64,000 nt of DNA from Kineococcus sp. NBC_00420. GTDB taxonomy: Bacteria > Actinomycetota > Actinomycetes > Actinomycetales > Kineococcaceae. Made by a program: the position numbers and the translations under genes. The DNA lies in contig NZ_CP107930.1 of NCBI RefSeq assembly GCF_036021035.1, positions 372,001 to 436,000 on the forward strand, read 5' to 3'. The notes below the pieces were generated by a model that was not told the DNA's origin, ran no database searches, and saw only the letters and a program-made list of their open reading frames with translations. Position 1 is the stretch's first letter, and each line of letters starts with the position of its first letter. Positions 1-8,375 of this stretch are shown piece after piece.

Positions 1-1
1 C

Positions 2-1447
2 ATGGCCGAGGCAGAGGAACGTTGGGAGCTGAGCGAGGTCATCGGGGAGACCATCGACGTCGGCTTGGTCGTAGTCGATCCACGAGGTCACCTCACCTCG
101 TTCAACCGCACCGCCCGACGCTGGCACGGCCTGGGTCCCGACGCGTCCTTGGACCCAGGCGAGCACGCAGGGACCTACGCCCTCTTCGCCGCCAACGGCA
201 CGACCCCCCTGCCCGCGCAGAACGTCCCGGTGCACCGCGTCCTGCGCGAGGGGGCGGTGGACGGAGTGGAGATCGTCATCGCTCCTCGAGGCCGTTCACG
301 ACGCATGGTGGTGTGCTCTGGTCGCCTAATGCGCCGCGCCGACGGCACCCCCCTGGGGGCGGTGGTCGCGATGACCGACGTCACCGCAGACCGCGCCCAG
401 GCCCAGGCCCTGGGTGCAGCCCACACCGAACTGGCTAGTGCCCACTCCGAGCTGGCCGCGCACACCGCCCGGGTCGAAGCCCTGGCCGAAGCCTCGCGGG
501 CCCTGGCCACGGCTGAGGAACCCCACGAAGTGATCTGCCAGGCGGTACGTGACCTCACCGGCGCCGATGCCGTCTACCTCCTGCAGCCTGATGAGCAGGG
601 CAACCTGGGCACCAGCGCGAGCGTGGGCCTGCCGGTGGACTCCCTGCACGTCCCCGCCGGGGAGACCTCGCTACCAGGTCTAGCCCTGGCCGCCGGGCGC
701 AGCCTCTTCGTCGCCGACGTCCCCGCGCACCCCGCCGCCTCCGCGCGTCTGGTGCAGACCCTGGGCACGGCCTCAGGCATCTGGCAGCCGGTGGTGCTGC
801 CCGGCCGGCGGGTCGTTGGAGTGCTGGGGGTCTACTGGCGAACCCCTCACCAGCAGCTGCCATCCCATGTCCTCCCTGTGCTGCAGACGCTCTCGGCAGA
901 AGCTGCTCACGCCATCGAACGGGCCGAACTCCTGGCGCGTTTGGCACAGGCGGCGGAACGCGACTCGCTGACCGGCTTGGCTAACCGTCGTCGCTGGGAC
1001 CAGGTCGTTGACGCTGAGGTCCAGCGAGCCGAACGCAGTGGGGCGCCGTTGACGCTGGCGATGATCGACCTGGACCACTTCAAGCGGTACAACGACACCC
1101 ACGGCCACCTCGAAGGTGATGCGCTGCTGCGCGAGTTCGCCGACGCGGCCTCCTCGTGCCTGCGCGGCATCGACACCCTCGCACGCTGGGGTGGGGAAGA
1201 GTTCGTTCTGGCTCTGCCAGGATGCACCGGGGAAGACGCGCGCGTCGTGGTGAACCGCATCCGCACTCTCGTGCCGCGGGGGCAGACCTGCACCGTCGGG
1301 GTGGCGCAGTGGAGTCCAGGACTCACCGCAGCGCAAGTCATCGCCCAGGCCGACGAGGCGCTCTACCGAGGCAAGGAAGGCGGGCGCGACACCACGATCG
1401 TGTGCTCCTCGCTGCACCTCGAGAGGACCGCACCTGCCGCAGAATGA
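2..1447 (+). CDS. PAS-GAF-GGDEF diguanylate cyclase (possibly 5'-partial)
   Basis: A predicted cytoplasmic diguanylate cyclase making c-di-GMP from GTP. The N-terminal ~115 residues read as a PAS domain (GLVVVDPRGHLTSFN), residues ~160-300 as a GAF domain, and ~310-475 as GGDEF. The active-site motif is GGEEF at residues 397-401. An inhibitory-site RxxD (RGID, 388-391) lies exactly five residues upstream, so product feedback is expected. No transmembrane segment is visible. The first ATG is at base 2 and no ribosome site can be seen, so the protein may extend upstream of the window with further sensor domains. It is the first of three c-di-GMP genes in a row. Family assignment is secure; the sensed signal is unknown. 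Confidence 0.9.
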   Translation: MAEAEERWELSEVIGETIDVGLVVVDPRGHLTSFNRTARRWHGLGPDASLDPGEHAGTYALFAANGTTPLPAQNVPVHRVLREGAVDGVEIVIAPRGRSRRMVVCSGRLMRRADGTPLGAVVAMTDVTADRAQAQALGAAHTELASAHSELAAHTARVEALAEASRALATAEEPHEVICQAVRDLTGADAVYLLQPDEQGNLGTSASVGLPVDSLHVPAGETSLPGLALAAGRSLFVADVPAHPAASARLVQTLGTASGIWQPVVLPGRRVVGVLGVYWRTPHQQLPSHVLPVLQTLSAEAAHAIERAELLARLAQAAERDSLTGLANRRRWDQVVDAEVQRAERSGAPLTLAMIDLDHFKRYNDTHGHLEGDALLREFADAASSCLRGIDTLARWGGEEFVLALPGCTGEDARVVVNRIRTLVPRGQTCTVGVAQWSPGLTAAQVIAQADEALYRGKEGGRDTTIVCSSLHLERTAPAAE

Positions 1448-1562
1448 ACCTGGAGGTGACGTGCAACCCGCAAGCAAGCTCCGACCTTGACGGCAAGAGA
1501 CCGGATCCAGCCAGACGTTATGGCGGTAGGCGGTTCAGTGCGTTGTCCGGTCACCCGTAATC

Positions 1563-1590
1563 GCACGGTCATCCCGCGGTGCGCGCGGTC
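1563..1590 (+). repeat. Dispersed polar repeat, first copy
   Basis: Copy of a short dispersed element with core CGGTCATCCCGC followed by GGTGCGCGCGGTC. The ends GCAC and GTGC can pair over a ~12-base loop. Roughly 29 related copies occur in the window, all in this orientation; the finding on this repeat gives the full list. Confidence 0.75.
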
Positions 1591-1630
1591 TCGAGCGGCC
1601 AGCAACGACCTCACATGCCGAGGAGCAAAA

Positions 1631-1730
1631 CGCTCGCTCATACCGACGAGCGCAACGCTCGCTCATACCGACGAGCGCAACGCTCGCTCATACCGACGAG
1701 CGCAACGCTCGCTCATACCAACGACCGCGA
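1631..1730 (+). repeat. Four tandem 25-bp hairpin-forming units
   Basis: Three identical 25-base units and a fourth diverged one fill this stretch, between the diguanylate cyclase gene and the next GGDEF-EAL gene. Each unit junction holds CGAGCG-CAA-CGCTCG, a 6-bp stem with a 3-base loop, so the array is a row of small hairpins. It lies about 170 bases upstream of the chosen start of the next gene. Function is unknown; termination, transcript stabilisation or protein binding are possible. Confidence 0.8.
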
Positions 1731-1901
1731 GTTGGGTTAAAGGCCGTAGAACCTTTCGCGTCGGGACAAATGGGTCTCAGCAGTCACCCGCCTTCTAGTC
1801 CGTTCCTACTATGGTTCTGCGGGTCGAGCAAGACGGAGGCAGCACACTCTCGCTCACCCAGTCGGTCGAGCCAGTGCACAGCAGTAGCATCCGACAACTT
1901 T

Positions 1902-4586
1902 ATGGTGGGGATAAGTTCCGGCGCTGGGATCGGGGAGCGGAGGTCACGCGGTGCTGGCCTGGTGGGAATCACGCTCGTGGTCAGCGTCTTCATCCTGCTG
2001 TCCCTGGCCACCCTGCATCTGAAGCACCTTGGGGAGCGGGGGCTGCTGGCCGAACGGGATCTTCGCGCGGCCAGCGCTGAACTGCACCGACAGGATGCAC
2101 TGGAATGGCGCGCCATCAGCGGCCGCGTCCCCATCGACGACGTCCGCATGCAGATCACTGACTCTAGGACGCATACCGCCCAGCTCCTGACCGCTGTCGC
2201 GAACCAGAGCAGGCTCCTGCAAACCTTCGGCAGCAGCGCAGGGACCGCCGCAACCAGCAGCAACACGACATCCCTGCGCGTGGCCCAGCAGCAGTACGAC
2301 CACGCAGTGGACACCGAACTGAACCTGCTCCAGACCGGAGACGACGCCGGCGCTACCACGCAGGACGAAGAGGTGGTGGATCCCGCCTTCGAGACACTGA
2401 CGGAAGCGCTGGACCGTCAAGCCACCACCCTCTCCCACGCCGCCCGTCGGGCCCAACACCTCAGCGACGTCGGAGTCCTGGCCCTCGTCCTAATCTCGAT
2501 CGCGGCCGCCGCAGTCCTGCAGCAGCGATGGACCGCCAACAACACCCGTCGAAGTGCCGAACGGGCTAGCGAAGCCCGCTACCACGCTCTCATCGAGCAC
2601 AGCGCCGACCTGGTGCTCGTCTGTGAGCGCGCCGGATCGCTGACCTACCTCAGTCCCTCCCTGCAACGCCTACTCGGGGAGCAGACACCGCTTCAGGGAC
2701 AGAACTTGCTGCACCTGCTCGACGAAGACGACCGCCGGCGTCTGAGCGCAGCGGTTCGCGACGCCCGGCCAGAGCACCTCGCCCGTCTCGACCTACGTCT
2801 GCACGTCCCAGGTGGTGAACGCTTGCTCGAGCTGGTGGTCCAAGACCTCAGCAACGACCCGGCCGTCTCGGGCATCGTGCTGACCGCCCACGACATCACC
2901 GAGCGGCATCACCTGCAGCAGGAGCTGGAACATCGCGCCCTGCACGATCCACTGACCGGCCTTCCCAACCGGCTGTCCCTGGCGCGACGTCTGCGAGAAG
3001 TGGCAGACCGAGACGCGGCAGACACCGTCGCTCCCTCTGAGACCGCCTCGCTCAGCACCACTTTGCCCAGCATCACCTTGCCCAGCACGATCGGCGCGGT
3101 GCAGGCGATAGAGCTAGCGCAATCGCCGGCCGCAGCTCTGCTTCTCCTGGACCTGGACCGGTTCAAGGACGTGAACAACACTTTTGGTCACCTGGTCGGG
3201 GACCAACTCCTCATGCAGGTCGCACCGCGACTTCGAGCCGTCCTGCGAGAAGAAGACGTCGTGGCGCGTCTGGACGGTGATCAGTTCGCTGTTCTCCTAA
3301 GTGACCTCACGCCTGGCGCCGACGCGCTGAGCCTCACCGCCGAGGAGGCCGGAGCAGGGCACGCCTCGAAGCATGGTGTGGACGGGCCCGAGAGCCCCGA
3401 GCACGACGGCAACCCAGGCTGCTTCGCCCGTGAGGTCGCCACCAGGCTGCAAAGCGCCCTCGAAGAACCGTTCACCATCACCACCGGCTCGGGACAGATC
3501 GACCTCACCGTCGAAATCAGCATCGGCATCGCGGTGCACGAGGTCGCACAGATCAACCGCGAACAGACCGCCAGCAAATCGATCGCCAGCATGCAGATCG
3601 CCCCAGGAAGAATTGGCGGGATCGACCTCACTGCGCTGCTGCAACGCGCCGACATCGCCCTGCACCAGGCCAAGCAGACTGGACAAAAGATCACAGTCCA
3701 TGACCCGACCATGAACCCGGACAGCGGCAAGCGTCTGGACCTACTGACCGACCTGCACCGCCTCCTCCATCACGACGGTGATGCAGGAACTGACCCGAGC
3801 GGCCAGCTGCGGCTGCACTACCAACCCAAGGTCGACAGTCGGACAGGAGAGCTACTCGGGGCTGAAGCCCTGCTTCGCTGGCACCACCCCGAACACGGCC
3901 TCATCAACCCCGACCTCTTCATCCCCCTCGCCGAAAGCACCGGGCTGATCGGCCCGCTCACCCAACACGTGCTCGAGCTGGCGGTGTCCCAGGCAGCGCG
4001 GTGGTCCGCGACAGGTCACGCCGTCCCGCTGGCGGTCAACCTCTCGGCACGCAACCTCATGGAACAGGACCTGCCGAACAGGGTCGCCGCCACCTTGGCC
4101 CGTCACGATCTGGACCCCCAGTTGCTCAAGCTCGAGGTGACCGAGACCGCCGTCATGACTGATCCAGAACGGGCTACGGTGCTGCTCCACGCCCTGTGCG
4201 ACCTTGGTGTTGCCATCTCCCTCGACGACTTCGGCGCCGGTTACACCAGCCTGGCGCAACTGCGGAACCTGCCGCTGTCGGAGCTGAAGATCGACCGGTC
4301 GTTCATCACCAACATGAGCATCAACCCTGCCGACACCACCATCGTGGCCAGCGTCATCACCCTGGCCCACAACCTGGGCCTGAGTGCCGTCGCCGAAGGG
4401 GTCGAGGATGGGTACACCCTGCAGACCCTCGCCGACTACGGTTGCGACGTCATTCAGGGCTATCACGTCAGCCGTCCCCTGGACGGCGTCGCTTTCGCGA
4501 CGTGGCGCGAGACCCGCACCTTAGGCGCGACCACCGCAGAAAGTCAGGTACGCCGCCAGAGTGCCCTCCACGGGGCGCACCCATGA
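1902..4586 (+). CDS. Membrane PAS-GGDEF-EAL protein, probably a c-di-GMP phosphodiesterase
   Basis: An 894-residue two-component-style c-di-GMP enzyme. Two membrane helices (about residues 19-40 and 190-208) bracket an extracytoplasmic region, followed by a PAS domain (~230-333), GGDEF (~343-596) and EAL (~635-880). The GGDEF motif is degenerate (DGDQF, 458-462), so cyclase activity is doubtful. The EAL domain keeps the key motifs: EALLRW at 655, NLSAR, LEVTE, LDDFGAGY, LKIDRSF, AEGVE and QGY, so hydrolysis of c-di-GMP is likely. Two Ser/Thr/Ala-rich insertions interrupt the GGDEF domain, which is unusual. An upstream ATG at 1770 would add 44 residues that look non-coding in character; 1902 is preferred, although no strong ribosome site precedes either. 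The stop overlaps the next gene by 4 bases. Confidence 0.9.
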   Translation: MVGISSGAGIGERRSRGAGLVGITLVVSVFILLSLATLHLKHLGERGLLAERDLRAASAELHRQDALEWRAISGRVPIDDVRMQITDSRTHTAQLLTAVANQSRLLQTFGSSAGTAATSSNTTSLRVAQQQYDHAVDTELNLLQTGDDAGATTQDEEVVDPAFETLTEALDRQATTLSHAARRAQHLSDVGVLALVLISIAAAAVLQQRWTANNTRRSAERASEARYHALIEHSADLVLVCERAGSLTYLSPSLQRLLGEQTPLQGQNLLHLLDEDDRRRLSAAVRDARPEHLARLDLRLHVPGGERLLELVVQDLSNDPAVSGIVLTAHDITERHHLQQELEHRALHDPLTGLPNRLSLARRLREVADRDAADTVAPSETASLSTTLPSITLPSTIGAVQAIELAQSPAAALLLLDLDRFKDVNNTFGHLVGDQLLMQVAPRLRAVLREEDVVARLDGDQFAVLLSDLTPGADALSLTAEEAGAGHASKHGVDGPESPEHDGNPGCFAREVATRLQSALEEPFTITTGSGQIDLTVEISIGIAVHEVAQINREQTASKSIASMQIAPGRIGGIDLTALLQRADIALHQAKQTGQKITVHDPTMNPDSGKRLDLLTDLHRLLHHDGDAGTDPSGQLRLHYQPKVDSRTGELLGAEALLRWHHPEHGLINPDLFIPLAESTGLIGPLTQHVLELAVSQAARWSATGHAVPLAVNLSARNLMEQDLPNRVAATLARHDLDPQLLKLEVTETAVMTDPERATVLLHALCDLGVAISLDDFGAGYTSLAQLRNLPLSELKIDRSFITNMSINPADTTIVASVITLAHNLGLSAVAEGVEDGYTLQTLADYGCDVIQGYHVSRPLDGVAFATWRETRTLGATTAESQVRRQSALHGAHP

Positions 4587-5758
4587 ACCGACCCCGGCGC
4601 TCTGATGATCATTTCCGAAGCGCACCGATCGGAGAAACCGCCAAGATCGCCCGTACCCCTGTCACGATCGCCCGCGAGGTGCTGCGGAGACTCACACCCC
4701 GAGATGATGGTTCGGTTCGGCTGCAGTTCACCATCCCCAGCGAGCGGTGGACCTCGCTGAGTGTCGGTCTCATGCTCGCACTAGCTGCAGCCGGACTGTG
4801 GTGGCTCCACGGACATGCAGCGGCAGTCTCTCTGCAGGGCCACAAGACCTTGGCTCTGATGGCCGCGGTCACCTACACCGCGTTGACGATTCTGATCCTT
4901 CCGCGACGGCGCATCTCACCCCGCACCGGGGTCGTCCTCGTCACGACTCTTCAGGCGCTCATGCTGGCCGAGGGAACGACCTACCCCGAGGTCTCGCTCC
5001 GCTGGATCTGTCTAAGTGTCCTGACGGTGTTGCCTCTGGTCGCTGTCGTCCTGATCGGACGCCGCGGCGCGATGGTCTCAACACTGGTGTCCTGTCTGAT
5101 CACCCTGGTCATCGCTGTCCAGTTACCGGCGACTACAGAAGTACGGACCTACGTGGCCACTACGATGGCCTCCCTGGTCTGCGTGCCCGTTCTGGTAGTG
5201 GGGGTCCTGCTGGCCCGGCTGGAACAGGCTCGCGTCGCGGCTCAGCGCATGGCCGATCTCGATCCGCTCACGGGGCTGTTGAACCGTCGGGGGATGCTGG
5301 AGCGACTTCCCCGCCTCGTCGACGAGGCACGCCGTGCCGGGGAACGGATCAGTATAACCGTCGTGGACCTGGATCACTTCAAACGAGTCAACGACGAACA
5401 CGGTCACCTCGTTGGAGACCAGGTGCTCGCGGCGGTGGCGGACGTTCTGGCCGCCACCACCCGATCCCAGGACGTCCTGTGGCGTCTAGGCGGTGAAGAG
5501 ATCGCCTGGGCGGCCACTCACCTGGATCCCGCCGACGCCGCGGCGGTAGCAGAACGAGCGCGCGCAGCTGTCGCCGGCTGCGGTCTTCAGAACTGGCCGT
5601 CGGTCACGATCAGTCTGGGCGTTGCCACGAGCAGCGTGATCACCGCCGAGGACGACACGATCCAGCTGCTCCACTCCCTCCTCACCACCGCCGATGCCGC
5701 TCTCTACCGCGCTAAAGCCGCAGGACGTGACCGTGTCGAAACCACCACGCCAGCCTGA
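4583..5758 (+). CDS. Membrane-bound diguanylate cyclase
   Basis: A 391-residue protein beginning at an ATG that overlaps the preceding stop (ATGA), which indicates translational coupling with the GGDEF-EAL gene. Residues ~60-215 form about six hydrophobic helices acting as a membrane sensor module. The C-terminal GGDEF domain has the motif GGEEI (303-307) instead of GGEEF, with an RxxD inhibitory site (RSQD) five residues before it. The substrate-binding motif DLDHFKRVND is intact. The final Phe to Ile change in the signature leaves activity likely but unproven. Together with the upstream EAL protein it forms a synthesis/degradation pair at the membrane. Confidence 0.88.
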   Translation: MNRPRRSDDHFRSAPIGETAKIARTPVTIAREVLRRLTPRDDGSVRLQFTIPSERWTSLSVGLMLALAAAGLWWLHGHAAAVSLQGHKTLALMAAVTYTALTILILPRRRISPRTGVVLVTTLQALMLAEGTTYPEVSLRWICLSVLTVLPLVAVVLIGRRGAMVSTLVSCLITLVIAVQLPATTEVRTYVATTMASLVCVPVLVVGVLLARLEQARVAAQRMADLDPLTGLLNRRGMLERLPRLVDEARRAGERISITVVDLDHFKRVNDEHGHLVGDQVLAAVADVLAATTRSQDVLWRLGGEEIAWAATHLDPADAAAVAERARAAVAGCGLQNWPSVTISLGVATSSVITAEDDTIQLLHSLLTTADAALYRAKAAGRDRVETTTPA

Positions 5759-5799
5759 CGTCTTGCCATATGGATCTGCGGGAGGTCGCAACCCGCCTG

Positions 5800-6968
5800 G
5801 AAGGATGCGCCCGTGCAGACCTACCTGCCCGAGTTCCACACCGCCGACGCATGGGCCAGCGCGCGAATCACCTTCCGCCACCTGCTGACTCACACGGCAG
5901 GCTTCGACGGTGACCTGTAGCAACCCACGACCACCGGCCACGACGCCCTCGAGCGCCTCGTCGCCGACCTGGTCACCCAGGCCCCCCAGCACAGCGCACC
6001 CGGGCGGTACTTCGCCTACTGCAACGCCGGATTCGGTACCGTGGGACGCCTCGTCGAGGTCCTGCGCGACCCCCCTACGAACAGGCCCTGCGACACCACC
6101 TCAGCGACCCCCTCGGCATCGAAGAGCTCGCCTTCAGCGCCGAGCAGGCCTTGGCCTTCCGCACCGCCATCGGGCATGTGCGGGCAACCCCCTCAGCCCC
6201 GCTGCGTCCCACACGGCGGTGGTCACTCACACCCCCGTCGAACCCGGCCGCCGGCAACCAGCTCGCCATGTCCGCCCGCGGACTGCTCAGCCTGGGCGCC
6301 TCTTCCTGACCCGTGGAACAACCTAGGGATCGGCCCCCGACGGCGCCCAGCTCCTCTCCGCCGAAGCAGCCACCCTCATGCTCCAACCGCAGCTGCAGCA
6401 CCGCCCGGCCGTCCCGGCCCCCTCCTTCCAGGGCCTGGGCTGACGGCTACCGCGCCCCCGGCTCGCCGAGCATGGCGGCGGCATGCCCGGAGTGGCGGCC
6501 CTGCTCGCCATCGCCCCCGACGAGGACCTGGCCGCTGTCGTGCTCACCAACTCCGACGACGGCGGTCGCCTGGCCCGCCGGCTGCTGGACCCGCTGTTCG
6601 CCGACCTGGCCCACGTAGCACCCGCCCCGCCCCTCCCCACCCCCGAGGCCAGCATCCGCGTCCTGGACGCCGAGCCGTTCCTCGGGCGCTACTCCACGCG
6701 GCAGTCCTGCTTCGAGGTCACGTCCGACGTCGAGGGCCGGCTCTGGCTGACCAGCCACCCTCGCCACGAGAGCGCGGCGAAGAGCGAGGCGGCCGGGTTC
6801 ACTTCCTCGATCGAGCGCAACGAGATCCGTCGCCTGGAGCAGGACACCTTCGCCGTCATCGACGACCGGGGTCAGGCCACCCGCACCATCACCTTCCTCG
6901 ATCCCGACCCCGGCGGTCGCTTCCGCCTCCTAGCGACTGAACGAGCAGCACTCAGGGTCGACCGGTAA
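5800..6968 (+). pseudogene. Degenerate beta-lactamase-family serine hydrolase
   Basis: Remnant of a class-C-like serine hydrolase. Reading from about 5800 gives a typical central stretch with RHLLTHTAGF, then an in-frame TAG at 5918-5920. Beyond it the same frame continues through a YCN triad-like motif (PGRYFAYCNAGFG), after which the homology moves between frames to a C-terminal piece starting near 6483 and ending at 6968. The 5' third, which would carry the SxxK nucleophile, is missing. One stop, at least two frameshifts and the lost nucleophile make this non-functional. An intact relative lies at 42867-43856. Confidence 0.8.
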
Positions 6969-7082
6969 CTCCTCACCACCGCCGTACCTGCCGTGACGGA
7001 AGTACACCAGCGATGTCAGGGTCATCCCGCTCTCAGCGTGCAATCACGGCCCTGAGAGATCCCCGACTCAAAGCGTCCCCGC

Positions 7083-7304
7083 TCAGAGGTAGGTATCGAC
7101 GCCACCCTTCGCGGCCGCAGCCTGAGCTGCGGTAACAACCTTCTGGTCAGCGGCAATCGCCTTTTGGTCCGCAGCCAGCACGGTGGCCGAGGCCCTAGCC
7201 ACGGTGTCCTGGGCAAGCTTCTGCTGGTCGGTCTGGAGCTTCTGCTGCGCGACAGCAAAGGCTTGGCTGCTCCCGGTGGACGCGGTGCTGCTGGTGATGG
7301 TCAT
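7083..7304 (-). CDS. Small Ala/Gln/Lys-rich coiled-coil protein
   Basis: A 73-residue reading frame starting at ATG 7304; a GTG three codons upstream is an alternative. Composition is Ala, Gln, Asp and Lys rich with repeated DQK units (LQTDQQKLAQDT, AADQKAIAADQKVV), which predicts an amphipathic helix or coiled coil. There is no signal peptide or membrane segment. I recall similar short Ala/Gln-rich hypothetical proteins from actinobacteria but cannot name a family. It stands alone between the decayed hydrolase and a repeat-rich gap. Confidence 0.55.
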   Translation of the reverse strand: MTITSSTASTGSSQAFAVAQQKLQTDQQKLAQDTVARASATVLAADQKAIAADQKVVTAAQAAAAKGGVDTYL

Positions 7305-7469
7305 GGTCACCACATCGGGCGCGGACCGTTCGCCACTGAGTCCGAAACCCCTGTGTTGCTGCTATGCATTCCCTCGATAGGTGGCCAATACACCTGAGAA
7401 TCAGTTCAGGTCGCATCGGTTGGGACGATCAGTACTTCCGCCTTGATCTTGCCGCTACCGCAATCTACG

Positions 7470-7520
7470 GGTCATCTCGCTGTGCGCGCAGCGCACGGTC
7501 ATCTCCCCGTACGAGTGACC
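7470..7520 (+). repeat. Diverged double copy of the dispersed repeat
   Basis: Two adjacent weak copies of the GGTCATCCCGC element, with GTCATCTCGCTGTGCGCGC followed by CGCACGGTCATCTCCC. From here to about 30.2 kb I see no further copy. Confidence 0.5.
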
Positions 7521-7579
7521 ATGTTGTCAGGAATTCAGGTGCTCAACCACGATGCGTCCTGTGCCCTGTTCCCCACACC

Positions 7580-7825
7580 ATGCCCAAGCCGGCCCAGCGA
7601 TAGAGCATCGCTCGCTGGAAACGCGGGACGCCACTCAAGCACAAAGCCCTTGTCCCACTGGACATCGTCCTGGCGATCCTGATGGTGCTCATGGCGGTAC
7701 TGATCTTACTCAACGACTTCGGGTGGTGGCTGAACATCCCGGGCGCGATCGCAGCTCTTGGTGACGTATCTGAGGCTGTGCACAAGGTTCACCTACTGCG
7801 TAGCCGACGGCCCGACCGCGCCTGA
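7580..7825 (+). pseudogene. Small two-helix membrane protein, broken by an early stop
   Basis: Reading from ATG 7580 gives seven codons and then TAG at 7601-7603. The same frame continues for 73 codons as a convincing small membrane protein: a basic stretch, a strong hydrophobic helix (VLAILMVLMAVLILL) and a Lys/Arg-rich tail ending at 7825. No ATG, GTG or TTG follows the stop until ATG 7682, which would begin inside the helix and leave 47 residues. Either the gene is a nonsense-disrupted ~80-residue protein or a shortened product is made. No clear ribosome site precedes 7580. Confidence 0.45.
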
Positions 7826-7948
7826 TCCTTGCTTCTCCGCTGCCGAGGCCGCGACCTCACTGGCACAGCCTTGAACCACGACACCCCGCCCACTGCGACG
7901 TCGCGGCGGTAGCTGCCATATGAGTCCACCGCGGAGCGGCCTCATCCT

Positions 7949-8016
7949 CCCGGGACCCGGGACCCGGGACCCGGGACCCGGAACCCGGAACACAGGCGCC
8001 AGGACACAGGCGCCGG
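7949..8016. repeat. Heptamer microsatellite plus a short direct repeat
   Basis: About five tandem copies of the self-complementary heptamer CCCGGGA (7949-7989) are followed by two near-identical copies of ACACAGGCGCC. The array sits just downstream of the 8024-8302 gene, in the non-coding gap from 7826 to 8023. Nothing else is recognisable in that gap. Confidence 0.75.
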
Positions 8017-8023
8017 GCAACCG

Positions 8024-8302
8024 CTACGCCGGGGCGGGGATCCGCGGACGTCGGGGAACGCTCTCCTGCAACGCCAGGCCGGTGATCGCGTCACACAAAC
8101 GCGGAAAGGACTCCAGCACCTCCTCAGCGATCTCCAGCCGGATCGGACGATTGGAGAGGATGACCGCGCTGACCCGTCCCCGACTACTCGGCCCCTGAGA
8201 CACGAAGCACCCCGGAACGCGGGCGCTGAAGCCGGCGAAGAAGTCGTTCAGCTCATGGATCGCGACCGGACGGGCCGTCTCGATCGAGAGGACTGTCTTC
8301 AT
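8024..8302 (-). CDS. Hypothetical protein, 92 residues
   Basis: Starts at ATG 8302 with GGAGAG about ten bases upstream; an ATG six codons earlier has worse spacing. The N-terminal ~75 residues look globular, with alternating hydrophobic and charged positions and VLSIETARPVAIHELNDF near the start. The tail is Pro/Arg-rich. No catalytic motif, signal or membrane segment is seen. It lies just downstream of the chemotaxis transducer gene on the same strand, about 70 bases away, so it could be an independent gene or the upstream neighbour's partner. Function not recognised. Confidence 0.55.
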   Translation of the reverse strand: MKTVLSIETARPVAIHELNDFFAGFSARVPGCFVSQGPSSRGRVSAVILSNRPIRLEIAEEVLESFPRLCDAITGLALQESVPRRPRIPAPA

Positions 8303-8375
8303 CTCGTGACCACTCTCCATTACCTTCTACTGCCTTCTGCTACTTTCCAATGACTCAACGGCCGCCATTTCGATA

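Noticed and set aside
1487-1798. 103-codon plus-strand frame across the hairpin array
   Set aside because: It is made of the tandem repeat and a dispersed repeat copy; the residues are periodic and there is no ribosome site.
7543-7785. 80-codon minus-strand frame opposite the broken small membrane gene
   Set aside because: The plus-strand frame has a clear membrane-helix pattern, while this one looks like its antisense shadow.
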